Source: Pseudomonas sp. Irchel s3h14 (GTDB taxonomy: Bacteria > Pseudomonadota > Gammaproteobacteria > Pseudomonadales > Pseudomonadaceae). Taken from it: DNA of 64,000 bases. Where the stretch lies: NCBI RefSeq assembly GCF_900187425.1, contig NZ_FYDJ01000007.1:124001-188000 (forward strand). Reading direction: 5' to 3'. The position numbers and the translations under genes were made by a program. Of this stretch, positions 44,930 to 54,156 are shown in pieces. Every line of letters begins with the position of its first letter. Positions within the stretch are counted from its first letter, which is position 1. The notes beneath the pieces were generated by a model. That model was not told the DNA's origin. It saw nothing but the letters and a program-made list of their open reading frames with translations, and ran no database searches.

Positions 44930-45700
44930 ATGATTCGTCTCAGCGCCCCGCCAGTTTCTGTCTTGCCCCAGGATGTTCGTCATTTCAGCGAGCTGGTCTG
45001 CACTCTGGGCACCGAGGGCTTTCCTGGCGCGCTTCTGGCGTACCTTGGTCAGTGGGTTGATTGTCAGCATTTTTCCGTCGTGCGCATGGCCGGCAAACGA
45101 CCGCAGTTGCTGGCTGTCGGCACCCGCCACCAAGACACCGGTCTGGTATTGCGCTGCGGCCAGGCCTATATCGAGCGCTACTATCGCCACGACCCGCTGT
45201 TCGAGCCGTTGCGGGCAGCGCCAGGGCAAATCGGCCATCTGCTGGCACAGGACATCCGTTTCTTGCCGTATCGGGAAGCGATCTATCTGCGCCACGGCAT
45301 GATCGAGCGGCTATCGAGCCTGTACTTGGACGAGCAGGAGCGCCCGGTGCTGTTCAACCTCTACCGTCACCGCGACCAGGGTTTTTTCAGCGAACGCGAA
45401 TTGCAGATGTGCGAAGCCCTCAGCCCTGCGTTACTGCAATTACTGCGCGGTCACATGGCTCTGATCGGTTTGAACCGCGTCAAGGATCATGATCAGCAAC
45501 TGCTCCTGCATTGCCCTGACCTCACCGCGCAAGAGCTGAAAATCTGCAGCCGCCTGCTTCGGGGAATGACCCATGCCGGCGTCGCCGCCGACCTTGGAAT
45601 CAAGGAAAGCACTGTGAAGACCTTCCGCAACCGGGCGTTCGAACGACTAGGGATCAACTTTCGCAGCCAGTTGTTCGCGCTGTTCACGGCGGGTGGCTGA
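44930..45700 (+). CDS. LuxR-family transcriptional regulator
   Basis: A 256-residue regulator with a C-terminal LuxR helix-turn-helix (LTAQELKICSRLLRGMTHAG, then VAADLGIKESTVKTFRNRAF). An N-terminal region of about 180 residues matches no sensor I can name; it does not show an obvious acyl-homoserine-lactone pocket or a phosphoacceptor domain. It is divergent from the second Rieske oxygenase and probably controls it in response to an aromatic ligand. A similar layout is known for LuxR-type activators of catabolic genes. Confidence 0.83.
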   Translation: MIRLSAPPVSVLPQDVRHFSELVCTLGTEGFPGALLAYLGQWVDCQHFSVVRMAGKRPQLLAVGTRHQDTGLVLRCGQAYIERYYRHDPLFEPLRAAPGQIGHLLAQDIRFLPYREAIYLRHGMIERLSSLYLDEQERPVLFNLYRHRDQGFFSERELQMCEALSPALLQLLRGHMALIGLNRVKDHDQQLLLHCPDLTAQELKICSRLLRGMTHAGVAADLGIKESTVKTFRNRAFERLGINFRSQLFALFTAGG

Positions 45701-45763
45701 ACCCTGCTCAATCCGCACCGAGTATTTCCTCGTCGTTCGGTCCTTGACTGGTGCGCTGGCGCG

Positions 45764-46255
45764 TCAAGTGGACGGTAGCTGAGCGCAAGATGCCGGTTTG
45801 AGCGTGCTCCAGTCTCCTGACGCGTAAGCCCCCATCATTTTTTGCAAACGATCCTTGGCTTCGTCGCCAAACGGGCACACTTTACGGGTGTCGAGATTCA
45901 CATGCACCGCCGTTTGCTGCATGGTCGCGCTGAGATAGTTTTGCTCGTCATGGAAGAGCTCGACCTGAGTCACCAGGCGTTTCTCGTCAAATCTCAGGGG
46001 CGTGAGCTCCACACGCAGTGGATCGCCCGCGCTGACCTCCCTGAGGTATTTCAGATTGGCCTCAACGGTAAATAGCCCGCAATTGCGCTCCCGTGTGTAT
46101 CCCTCGCCCAGCCCGAACTGCTCCAAAATGCGATGGCCCAAGTCATCAAGGAGCTTGACGTAATACGCCATGTTCATATGGCCGTAGAGGTCGATCCATT
46201 CATCTCTGACGACTGCCTTCTCGCAGGGCTTTGCGTTCGGTTGCGGAATGTTCAT
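45764..46255 (-). CDS. Hotdog-fold acyl-CoA thioesterase (YbgC/4HBT-like)
   Basis: A 163-residue hotdog protein with DEWIDLYGHMNMAYYVKLLDDLG, the 4HBT/YbgC pattern, and a matching second half (YLREVSAGDPLRVELTPLRFDEKRLV). It would hydrolyse a short or modified acyl-CoA; relatives in pseudomonads act in carnitine/betainyl-CoA metabolism. It is on the minus strand just downstream of the LysR gene (30 bases) and likely shares its transcript. It may recover CoA in the acyl-CoA pathway to the right. Confidence 0.8.
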   Translation of the reverse strand: MNIPQPNAKPCEKAVVRDEWIDLYGHMNMAYYVKLLDDLGHRILEQFGLGEGYTRERNCGLFTVEANLKYLREVSAGDPLRVELTPLRFDEKRLVTQVELFHDEQNYLSATMQQTAVHVNLDTRKVCPFGDEAKDRLQKMMGAYASGDWSTLKPASCAQLPST

Positions 46256-46285
46256 TAGCTGGCTCCTTGTATGTGAAATGTACTA

Positions 46286-47227
46286 TTACGGTGCAGAACC
46301 GGAACCGGGCATCCTGACTGGTGCGTTAATGTCGCCTTTTTCCAGTTCGCCGGGGAATACTGAGTGCAACCACTGTCGCAGCCGGACAATGGCTTGATCA
46401 TTCCATTTTCGAGTGGGAGCGATGAAGTAATACCCGCCTAGACGAATCGTCATCGGCAATACATCGATCAGTTCGCCAGCAGCGATTTTTTCATCGGCCA
46501 GCAGCTCGCTGACGAGTGCCACACCCTGACCCATGCAGGCCGCTTCGAGGGTGAGGTGACCGTGCCACAGCCGTGGTCCGCGCAACCTGGGAATATCTGT
46601 AACACCGGCGATGCTGAACCATTGCGACCAGCGCTGCGTATTACGCTCATGGATCAACGGTAACTCCAGCAAGTCTTCGGCGCAGGTCACCTCGGCAAAA
46701 CGATTGCAAAACGCGGGGCTGGCCACTGCCCGGATCAAGGGGCGGGCGAAAAGCTCTGCGCACAGTTCCTCGCCGAGATTCAGCTCCTCCAGATAGACAA
46801 TCTCGGCATCCGCTTCATTGCGACTGAAGTCGGGGCGTGTACTGGTCGGCTCGAGTGTCAGCTCACGACCGCTGAGTGCCTCTTCAAGCTCGCCCAGTCT
46901 TCCCAGCAAACGCCTGGAAGCGAGGCCCGCCATGCAGCAGACGTGCAGCGCGTCTTCGCCCTGACGCAGGTCGCTGCTCGCGTCCGCGATGATATCCAGT
47001 GCCCGCCGAAGCTGTGCCGCGTAGCGCTGACCTTCACGCGTCATCTCAAGTCCGCGACCTGACTTCTTGACCAGTTTCGTGCCGACGGCGGCTTCCAGAT
47101 TTTGTATATGCCTGGAGATCACGGTATGTGAAACCGAGAGTTCTTCTGCGCACTGCCGCACGCTTCCACAACGACTGAATCCTTCGAAGGCGCGTACGGC
47201 GAGTAGGGGCGGTAGTCGTCGATTCAT
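46286..47227 (-). CDS. LysR-family regulator of the acyl-CoA cluster
   Basis: A 313-residue LysR protein of the GcvA type. It has the helix-turn-helix SVRQCAEELSVSHTVISRHIQNLE and a C-terminal effector domain (ACMGQGVALVSELLADEKIAAGELIDVLP). It is divergent from the thiolase-like gene. A T-N11-A palindrome lies between them at 47283-47299, the typical LysR layout for activation of the divergent operon and self-control. Confidence 0.88.
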   Translation of the reverse strand: MNRRLPPLLAVRAFEGFSRCGSVRQCAEELSVSHTVISRHIQNLEAAVGTKLVKKSGRGLEMTREGQRYAAQLRRALDIIADASSDLRQGEDALHVCCMAGLASRRLLGRLGELEEALSGRELTLEPTSTRPDFSRNEADAEIVYLEELNLGEELCAELFARPLIRAVASPAFCNRFAEVTCAEDLLELPLIHERNTQRWSQWFSIAGVTDIPRLRGPRLWHGHLTLEAACMGQGVALVSELLADEKIAAGELIDVLPMTIRLGGYYFIAPTRKWNDQAIVRLRQWLHSVFPGELEKGDINAPVRMPGSGSAP

Positions 47228-47282
47228 AGGTATTCCAGGCCTCGGGTGTTAACGATAATCGCAAGTCTCATGCCAATGCATC

Positions 47283-47299
47283 GGTGCATTTAATGCACC
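47283..47299. promoter_or_regulatory. LysR-type binding site between the LysR gene and the thiolase-like gene
   Basis: GGTGCATTTAATGCACC has perfect 8-base arms around one T and contains a T-N11-A box (TGCATTTAATGCA). Another TGCAT-type half lies just upstream (47276). The position, 56 bases from lysR and 88 from the operon start, is normal. Confidence 0.75.
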
Positions 47300-47386
47300 A
47301 GTCAGGCGTTTTCTAACTGCTTGTTCGCACGGCCCTCCATGACGGAATTTGTGGGTCATGGCTTTCGATCTTTTCAGGAGTATGCC

Positions 47387-48553
47387 TTGAACCTTTCCGG
47401 ACGCGCCGCCATTGTCGGCGCCTATGAATCACCCCGCAGGGATGCGCCGAATGTTCATCCTTTCGCGATCCAGGTGGAGTGTATCCAGGCAGCGCTGGTG
47501 CAAGCCGGGCTGACCCTTGGGGACGTCGATGGTTTATGTGTGGCGTCGGGCGACTGGGCCGAGGGGGGCGGTGTCAACAGCGTGACTGAAATGGCCGAGT
47601 ACCTGGGCATAGAGCCGCGCTGGTTCGACAGCACCGACGTTGGCGGTTGTTCCTATCTCGTTCATGCCGCCCACGCGGCAGTGGCGATTGCTGCCGGGTT
47701 GGCCGATGTCGTGGTGATCAGCTACGCCGCGTCACCGCGTTGGTGGCCATTGAAGACCCCTTCATTCGATCCTTTCGTCCTCCCTGCCGGCCCGGGACAG
47801 TTTGAATTGCCATTCGCGCCGACGCTCATCTCAACGTATGCCATGTATGCCCAGCGTCATATGCACCTCTATGGCACTACGGCCGAGCAGTTAGCGCAGG
47901 TGGCCGTAACATTCCGGCAACATGCCGCTGCAAATCCCGATGCGTTTCTGGGCGGCAAACCCATCACTGTAGAAGATGTTCTGAATTCATCCATGATCGC
48001 GTCGCCGTTGCACCGGCTCGATTGCTGCGTCGTGACTGACGGCGGCGGAGCAATCGTGATGACAACCCGGGAGCGCGCAGCAGATTGTCGGAAAAAGCCG
48101 GTTTACGTGAGCGGTTTCGGCATGGCCACACAGCGTACTCAAATCAGCCAGATGTCCCGCGAACTCATTACGCCTGCCGCTCGAACCGGCCCCCGCGCCT
48201 TCGAAATGGCCGGGTTGAAGCCTGCCGATATCGACGTTGCGCAGCTCTATGATGCCTTCACGATCACACCAATGCTGGCCCTTGAGGACCTTGGAATCTG
48301 CCCTCGGGGTGAAAGCGGGCGGTTCGTGGCGGACGGCCATCTGAGCATCGGCGGTTCTCTACCCTGCAACACCGACGGAGGCGGGCTGGCGTCGAACCAT
48401 CCGGGCAAGCGCGGCCTGCTGGCGCTGATCGAAGGCGTCCGGCAATTGCTCGGTGAAGGGCCTGGCGTGCAGGTGAAAGACGCGGAGGTCGCGTTGGTTC
48501 ATGGGCTGGGCGGAACATTCTGTGCCGCTGCCACCGTCATTCTGACCGTCTGA
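47387..48553 (+). CDS. Thiolase-superfamily protein (SCP-x/Ltp type, possible CoA-ester aldolase)
   Basis: A 388-residue thiolase-fold protein without a standard second active-site motif. The first-Cys region reads STDVGGCSYLVHAAHAA and the end reads VHGLGGTFCAAATVIL. Proteins of this shape (Ltp2-like) pair with DUF35 proteins and catalyse retro-aldol cleavage of CoA esters rather than thiolysis. The next two genes encode DUF35 and MaoC proteins, which supports this role. AGGAG precedes a TTG at 47387 (MNLSGRAAIVG). The ATGs further upstream have no ribosome site. Confidence 0.78.
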   Translation: MNLSGRAAIVGAYESPRRDAPNVHPFAIQVECIQAALVQAGLTLGDVDGLCVASGDWAEGGGVNSVTEMAEYLGIEPRWFDSTDVGGCSYLVHAAHAAVAIAAGLADVVVISYAASPRWWPLKTPSFDPFVLPAGPGQFELPFAPTLISTYAMYAQRHMHLYGTTAEQLAQVAVTFRQHAAANPDAFLGGKPITVEDVLNSSMIASPLHRLDCCVVTDGGGAIVMTTRERAADCRKKPVYVSGFGMATQRTQISQMSRELITPAARTGPRAFEMAGLKPADIDVAQLYDAFTITPMLALEDLGICPRGESGRFVADGHLSIGGSLPCNTDGGGLASNHPGKRGLLALIEGVRQLLGEGPGVQVKDAEVALVHGLGGTFCAAATVILTV

Positions 48554-48565
48554 GGAGTCAGCGAT

Positions 48566-48967
48566 ATGACCACTTTCAGTCCTGTTGTCACCGACGCCCT
48601 GTCGGCACCCTGGTGGGTAGCCCTGCGGGAAGGGCGGTTGCTCGTTCAACGCAACCCCGTGTCAGGCGCGTGGCAGTGGTACCCCCGGGACCATTGCCTT
48701 GATGATCTGTCGATCAAGCCCGAATGGGTGCAAGTCTGCGGGCACGGCAAGGTGTTTACCTATTCGGTTATCCACCGTGGGCATTCGCGGCTGGACGCGC
48801 CCTATGTATGCGCCTTGGTCGAACTCGAAGAAGGCCCACTGATGCTCTCGCAACTTCACGGCAAGGCGGTCGACGAAATCACCGTCGGCATGAACGTGTC
48901 GGTTGCGTTCATTGAAACGGATTCAGCCACCTCATTGCCGGTTTTCCGCCCAAGGAGCCACTCATGA
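48566..48967 (+). CDS. DUF35 OB-fold protein lacking most zinc-ribbon cysteines
   Basis: A 133-residue DUF35 protein (rubredoxin-like ribbon plus OB fold). The ribbon normally has two CxxC pairs. Here the first reads RNPVSG and the second HCLDD, so three of four Cys are missing and zinc is probably not bound. The OB part (VFTYSVIHRGH, VCALVELEEGPLMLSQL) is intact. Such proteins bind and stabilise a thiolase/aldolase partner and often a MaoC subunit. It lies between exactly those two genes, overlapping the MaoC start by four bases. Confidence 0.82.
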   Translation: MTTFSPVVTDALSAPWWVALREGRLLVQRNPVSGAWQWYPRDHCLDDLSIKPEWVQVCGHGKVFTYSVIHRGHSRLDAPYVCALVELEEGPLMLSQLHGKAVDEITVGMNVSVAFIETDSATSLPVFRPRSHS

Positions 48968-49419
48968 GTTCCACCCTCTACTTCGACGACCTGGCCGCTG
49001 CTCAGTCATTGGTGTCGTCCCGTATCACGTTGACGGAAACCCACATCGTCCTGTTCGCCGGGTTGACGGGCGATTTCAACCCGTTGCACATGGATGAAGA
49101 AGCTGCGCGTGAGGGCACCTTCGGGCGCCGGATCGCCCACGGCATGTTGGCTCACTCCATGAGCACCGGACTGCGCTCGAGTATCGATGATTGGGCGATC
49201 ATCGCGTTTCTCGAAACCCGTCGCCGATTCGTCGCGCCAGTGTTCGCAGGCGACACGCTGCATTACGTGGCTGAAATCGAAGACTTGCGCAAAAGCACTT
49301 CAAACCCTTCGCGGGGCATTGCCAGAGTGAAGCTGCGTCTGCTCAACCAGAGCGGTGAAGTGGTGCAGGAAGGCGAAGACGTATTTGCGGTCGCCTGCCG
49401 CACCGGGAGCGAATCATGA
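48964..49419 (+). CDS. MaoC-like enoyl-CoA hydratase
   Basis: A 151-residue single-hotdog R-hydratase with the catalytic signature AGLTGDFNPLHMDEEAA (Asp and His of the D-x-N-P-x-H motif) and RRIAHGMLAHSM. It would hydrate a 2-enoyl-CoA to a 3-hydroxyacyl-CoA. The ATG overlaps the DUF35 stop, and its own stop overlaps the SDR start. With the thiolase-like and DUF35 proteins it could form a hydratase-aldolase complex as in steroid side-chain removal. Confidence 0.85.
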   Translation: MSSTLYFDDLAAAQSLVSSRITLTETHIVLFAGLTGDFNPLHMDEEAAREGTFGRRIAHGMLAHSMSTGLRSSIDDWAIIAFLETRRRFVAPVFAGDTLHYVAEIEDLRKSTSNPSRGIARVKLRLLNQSGEVVQEGEDVFAVACRTGSES

Positions 49420-50165
49420 ACACACGTCTGGAAGGGCATGTTGCGTTGATCACCGGTGGTGCTGGCGGCATTGGCTCGGCCATTTGTCAGCGCCTGGCGC
49501 AAGAGGGTGCAGCGGTCATCATTGCCGACCTCGGCCCCGGAGCCGCCGAGCTGGCTCACTCCCTGACCACTCAGGGCTATCAGGCGACAGCAGTCAATCT
49601 CGACGTTTCGAGCCGTGACAGTTGGACTGCGGTCATGGCTGATCTGCCGCCGGCCTTCAAAGCCGTCGACATTCTGGTGAACGTGGCAGGCATCGTGCGT
49701 GATAGAACGTTGATGAAGATGACGGATGAAGACTGGGACGCGGTGATCGACGTCAACCTGCGAGGCTCCTGGATGGGGTGTCAATTCGGGTTGGCGGCGA
49801 TGGTCGGGCGCGGTTGGGGCAGGATCATCAATATCGCTTCCACGGCGATCCTCGGCACCTACGGTCAGTCGAATTATTCATCGGCCAAGGCGGGCGTGGT
49901 GGGTTTGACTCACACCGTCGCTCTGGAGGCCGCGCGCCACGGCGTATTGGTCAACGCCGTGGCGCCCGGGATCGTCGAGACGTCTATTCTGGCGAGTGTG
50001 CCAGAGGAGATCAGGGCGCGCTGGATCGCAAAAATGCCACTGGGCCGGCCTGCACAACCCGCAGAAATCGCCTCTGTCGTGGCGTTCCTCGCCTCCGACG
50101 ATGCCAGTTACATGAGCGGGCAAGTTCTCATTGTCGACGGCGGCGCAACGACAGGCGATTACTGA
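49416..50165 (+). CDS. Short-chain dehydrogenase/reductase, FabG type
   Basis: A 249-residue SDR with the coenzyme motif TGGAGGIGSAI, the structural motif NVAGIVRD, and the catalytic set ending NYSSAKAGVVG (Y-x3-K). It belongs to the 3-oxoacyl/hydroxyacyl reductase group and most likely oxidises a hydroxyacyl-CoA here, or reduces a ketone released by the aldolase. Its start overlaps the MaoC stop by four bases, so it is translationally coupled. Confidence 0.87.
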   Translation: MNTRLEGHVALITGGAGGIGSAICQRLAQEGAAVIIADLGPGAAELAHSLTTQGYQATAVNLDVSSRDSWTAVMADLPPAFKAVDILVNVAGIVRDRTLMKMTDEDWDAVIDVNLRGSWMGCQFGLAAMVGRGWGRIINIASTAILGTYGQSNYSSAKAGVVGLTHTVALEAARHGVLVNAVAPGIVETSILASVPEEIRARWIAKMPLGRPAQPAEIASVVAFLASDDASYMSGQVLIVDGGATTGDY

Positions 50166-50227
50166 ACCACAGAAACACTGCTATCCACTAACAATAATTA
50201 CGCTGCAACAGGCGAAGGGGCATCGAT

Positions 50228-51265
50228 ATGGTCGAATTTACACGGCGCAGATTTTTGCAAGCGAGCGGTATCGCAGGTGCAGGTTTAGCAGCAGGATTGA
50301 TTCGTCCGTCGTTCGCTGCCGACGAGTCGCTGTACGCGGCTGCGCAGAAAGAAGGTGCACTCAACCTTTACTGGGGCTCTTACGAACAAAGGACCATTGA
50401 AGCCATCCGCGACGCGTTCACCCGGCGCTACCCGGGGATCAAAGTCAACCTGCTGCGTCAGGCATCGCAGACGATCTACACCCGGTTGCGTCTCGAACTG
50501 CAGAACAATGCGCCCAACTGCGACTCGCTGGGCAGTACCAACATTCTTCACTACCTGGAGTTGAAAAAGATCGGCGCGTTGATGCCCTACAAGCCGGCAG
50601 GTACGGAATTTCTGCCGCAGGAATTCCAGGGACTGGACAAGGACGACACCTTCCAGGTCGGCGCCATCAGCCTGACCAGCCTGAATTTCCAGTCGGATAA
50701 AGTCACATCAGCGCCCACCTCATGGGAGGCTGCACTGGACGCTCAATGGGCTAACAAGCTGACGGTCGGCAGCCCGTCCTTCTCGGGGGATGTCGCTTCC
50801 TGGGTGGTAGCGATCCGTAAAAAGTACGGCGACCATTACCTCAAAGAACTGGCGAAGTTGAACCCCAAGGTCGGCCAGTCGAACGTGGATACTGTCACCG
50901 ATATTCTGTCAGGCGAGCGCCTTGTGGGTCTGGGTGCGCCATTCAGTTATTCGCTGACACAGAAGGCGGCTGGCAACCCAATAAACGTAGTTACCCCGAC
51001 CGACGGCACTATCCTCAACCTGGGCTTGAGTGCCATTCCACTGAAAGCCCCACACCCGAATGCGGCGAAGCTGTTCTCCGACTTTTTGTATGATTCTGAA
51101 GTCTCGCAAATCCTGGCGGCAAACTTCTGGCCGACATTGCGCACTGACGTTCCATGGGCCGAGGGCCGCAGTCTGTCCCAGTTAACCTGGTATCGCAATC
51201 CACCTGAAGACCTGGCGGCCGAAGTCGCTGAAGGTATCGCCAAGTGGAAAGACATCATCGGTTGA
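50228..51265 (+). CDS. ABC transporter substrate-binding protein, Tat-exported
   Basis: A 345-residue periplasmic binding protein of the iron(III)/spermidine (AfuA/PotD) type. The N-terminus is a twin-arginine signal (TRRRFLQASG, then GAGLAAGLIRPSFA). Sequence such as KEGALNLYWGSYEQRTIEAIRDAF fits the family. Relatives carry Fe3+, polyamines, thiamine or organic acids. The catabolic setting suggests an organic ligand. It starts 62 bases after the SDR gene and leads the transporter genes. Confidence 0.87.
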   Translation: MVEFTRRRFLQASGIAGAGLAAGLIRPSFAADESLYAAAQKEGALNLYWGSYEQRTIEAIRDAFTRRYPGIKVNLLRQASQTIYTRLRLELQNNAPNCDSLGSTNILHYLELKKIGALMPYKPAGTEFLPQEFQGLDKDDTFQVGAISLTSLNFQSDKVTSAPTSWEAALDAQWANKLTVGSPSFSGDVASWVVAIRKKYGDHYLKELAKLNPKVGQSNVDTVTDILSGERLVGLGAPFSYSLTQKAAGNPINVVTPTDGTILNLGLSAIPLKAPHPNAAKLFSDFLYDSEVSQILAANFWPTLRTDVPWAEGRSLSQLTWYRNPPEDLAAEVAEGIAKWKDIIG

Positions 51266-51322
51266 ACCAATACCCGCCGGGCCGAGCGGCCTGGCGACGG
51301 TAGATTCAGGAGTGACCCCTTT

Positions 51323-53080
51323 ATGGGCGTTTTTGCGATAGGCACTTCCTCGGCGACCGTTGGCGCCGAGATTCGACGACACCGACCCTGGGTGCGCTGG
51401 ACAGTGGTGACCGTGGTTCTGGCGGCGCTGTTCTTATTGGTTGCGCAACCGGTCGGCTGGATTCTGTTCAACAGCGTACACGAGGACGCCACGCAACAAT
51501 GGACGCTGAACAATTACGTGCGCCTGGTGACTGCCAAAGGCATGATCCAGCCGATCATCAATTCGATTATTTTGGCGTTTTCAACCGCAGCGATCTCAAC
51601 ATTGCTAGGTGTTCCGCTGGCCTGGCTGGTGGCGCGTACCAACATGCCCGGCCGGGGGCTCATCAGGATGCTCACGCTGGGGGCGTTCGTGACCCCCTCG
51701 TTCATCGGTGCACTGGGGTGGATTTTGCTCGCGGCACCTAACGCCGGTTGGCTGAATACGCTCTATCGACAAATCTCGGGCGGCGATTTGCCCCTGTTCA
51801 ACATCTACTCCATGAGCGGCGCAATCTTCGTCTGCGCCATCTATACCGTCCCGTATACCTTCACCATCGTCGCCAGTGCGCTCGATGAAATGGCGGTCGA
51901 ACTGGAAGACGCGGCGACGACCCTCGGCGCCAGCATTCTGCGCACAATGTTCAGCGTGACCATTCCGATGGTGATGCCTTCGGTTATCGTCGGTTTCATT
52001 CTGTCCTTCATTCAGGGGATGACCCTGTTCGGTGTTCCAGCGTTTCTGCTCACACCTTCAGGGACATCGGTCGTCACCACCAAACTGGCCGAGTTCTATC
52101 AGTTGTTCCCGCCCGAGCTATACATGGCGGCGGCGTATTGCATGCCGCTTCTGTTGCTCACTGGTGGGTTGTTCTGGGTACGCAAAAAAATGCTTGGCCG
52201 CAGACGTTTTGTGATGATCGGTGGCAAGAGCCGGGCGGGGCGCAGCATCGATCTAAAAGGCTGGCGCTGGGCCGGGTTGTTGTTCGCGCTGATTGTTCCG
52301 GTGACGGCGGTGATCCTGCCTTACTTCGCCTTGATCGTCGTTTCTCTCTCCAAAGCCTGGGGGCAGGGGCCATCGCTGAACAACCTGACGTTTCACTGGT
52401 ATCGATGGGCAATTCTGGAGAACGCTGAAACTCAGGCGGCGATTATCAACTCATTGGCCTACGCCGCCATCGGCGCCAGTATTTGCGTCCTGCTCGGAAC
52501 CCTCATTGCCTATATCGTCGAACGCCGCCTGGTCGCGGGCACGACCATTATCGCAGCGTTGACCAATCTGCCGATCATCATCCCCGGGATTGTGTTGTCG
52601 GTGGGTTTCTTCGCCGCCTATACCCAGCCACCCCTGAGCCTTTACGGGACCTCGGCGATCATCATTGCGGCGTTCGTCGCGACGTTCCTGCCCATCGCTT
52701 ATTCGCATGGCGGGGCAATGCTCAAGGGCATCAGCCCGGACCTGGAGCGGGTCGCACGGATACTGGGCGCCAGTGAGTCAAAGACATTCACCAGTATCAC
52801 GGCTCCGCTGATGAGATCCGGGCTGATCTCCGGATGGCTGTTGGTGTTTATCCCCGTGATGCGGGAGCTCTCAGTCGCGGTGTTCCTGATAACGCCCAGC
52901 ACTAACGTCATGACGACGTTGATTTACAACTACAAGGATGGCGGCAATTACGAGGCGGTGGCTGCCGCTAGTGTCTTGCTATTGGTTGTCACCATGGTGG
53001 TGGTGGCGATCGCTCAAATGCTCAGCGTGAAGCTGGCGAAACATAAACGTGCCAGTGTTGAAACCGGAGTCGCCCAATGA
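51323..53080 (+). CDS. ABC transporter permease, two fused domains
   Basis: A 585-residue inner-membrane permease of the AfuB/FbpB type with about twelve helices in two halves. Each half has an EAA loop: VELEDAATTLGASILRTMFSVTIP and PDLERVARILGASESKTFTSITAP. It forms the channel for the substrate delivered by the binding protein upstream. Its stop overlaps the ATPase start by four bases. Length is normal for the fused family. Confidence 0.9.
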   Translation: MGVFAIGTSSATVGAEIRRHRPWVRWTVVTVVLAALFLLVAQPVGWILFNSVHEDATQQWTLNNYVRLVTAKGMIQPIINSIILAFSTAAISTLLGVPLAWLVARTNMPGRGLIRMLTLGAFVTPSFIGALGWILLAAPNAGWLNTLYRQISGGDLPLFNIYSMSGAIFVCAIYTVPYTFTIVASALDEMAVELEDAATTLGASILRTMFSVTIPMVMPSVIVGFILSFIQGMTLFGVPAFLLTPSGTSVVTTKLAEFYQLFPPELYMAAAYCMPLLLLTGGLFWVRKKMLGRRRFVMIGGKSRAGRSIDLKGWRWAGLLFALIVPVTAVILPYFALIVVSLSKAWGQGPSLNNLTFHWYRWAILENAETQAAIINSLAYAAIGASICVLLGTLIAYIVERRLVAGTTIIAALTNLPIIIPGIVLSVGFFAAYTQPPLSLYGTSAIIIAAFVATFLPIAYSHGGAMLKGISPDLERVARILGASESKTFTSITAPLMRSGLISGWLLVFIPVMRELSVAVFLITPSTNVMTTLIYNYKDGGNYEAVAAASVLLLVVTMVVVAIAQMLSVKLAKHKRASVETGVAQ

Positions 53081-54156
53081 GCCAGATTCAGATCCGTGAT
53101 TTGCAAAAAAGCTTCGGCCAGTTCCAGGCGCTGAAAGGTATTGACCTGACCGTGGAGGATGGAACGTTGCTGGCGTTGCTTGGCCCTTCCGGCTGTGGCA
53201 AGTCAACCACACTCCAGTTGCTGGCCGGTTTCGAAACACCGACCGCAGGTGAAATCCGCGTCAATGACCGGGTCATTTCCAACCCGCAGGGCGTGGTTCC
53301 TCCAGAGCGCCGGGATATATCGCTCGTCTTTCAAAACTACGCGGTGTGGCCGCACAAAACCGTGGCCGAGAACGTGGCGTTTGGCTTGCAGATTCGTAAG
53401 GTGCCGCGTGCTGCACTGCAAGAAAAGCTCACTAAAACCCTGAAGACCGTCCATCTCGACCACCTGGCTGACCGCTATCCCTCCGAGCTGTCGGGTGGGC
53501 AACAGCAGCGTGTGGCGCTGGCGCGGGCGCTTATTGTCGAGCCGAGCATTTTATTGCTCGACGAACCGCTGTCGAACCTTGACGCGCACCTTCGGGAAGA
53601 AATGCGCTTCGAAATCCGGCGAGTGCATGACTTGCTTGGACTGACGACGGTCTACGTCACCCACGATCAGGGCGAGGCATTGGTGACGGCCAACCAGGTG
53701 GCGGTGATGAATGGAGGCAGCGTGCAACAACTGGGTTCGCCGAGGGAGATTTTCGAGCTGCCAGCCACCGCGTTCGTCGCGGCGTTCATCGGCAGCAATA
53801 ACGTGATCAAGGGCGTGTTGACGGGGCCCGGCACATTGCGCTTTGGAGAACAGTCGCTGGTGGGGGTGGACCGCAGTGGTGCCAGTCCTGGCGCAGAAAT
53901 CACCCTGTGTATCCGTCCGTCCAAAGTGCGGATCGTCGGGCCAAATCAAGGCGTGACCAATGTGCTGCCCGGCACGGTGCTGCGCACGGCGTACCTCGGA
54001 GAATATTGCGACGTATTGATGGACATTGGCGCTGGCGTTTCGGTGCGCGCCTTTACGCCCCCGACGGTCGACTCTCGGGTAGGGCAGGTCGTGCTGCTGC
54101 ATTTGCCAGAACAGGATTGCCACCTGCTGCCTTCCGGAGAACGGGTTAACAGTTAA
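53077..54156 (+). CDS. ABC transporter ATP-binding protein (PotA/FbpC type)
   Basis: A 359-residue ATPase with Walker A GPSGCGKST, signature LSGGQQQR, Walker B LLLDEPLSNLD and the switch His in VYVTHDQGEAL. The tail is a TOBE-like domain (ITLCIRPSKVRIVG), as usual for importers of this class. It completes a three-gene importer with the permease and binding protein. Confidence 0.92.
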   Translation: MSQIQIRDLQKSFGQFQALKGIDLTVEDGTLLALLGPSGCGKSTTLQLLAGFETPTAGEIRVNDRVISNPQGVVPPERRDISLVFQNYAVWPHKTVAENVAFGLQIRKVPRAALQEKLTKTLKTVHLDHLADRYPSELSGGQQQRVALARALIVEPSILLLDEPLSNLDAHLREEMRFEIRRVHDLLGLTTVYVTHDQGEALVTANQVAVMNGGSVQQLGSPREIFELPATAFVAAFIGSNNVIKGVLTGPGTLRFGEQSLVGVDRSGASPGAEITLCIRPSKVRIVGPNQGVTNVLPGTVLRTAYLGEYCDVLMDIGAGVSVRAFTPPTVDSRVGQVVLLHLPEQDCHLLPSGERVNS

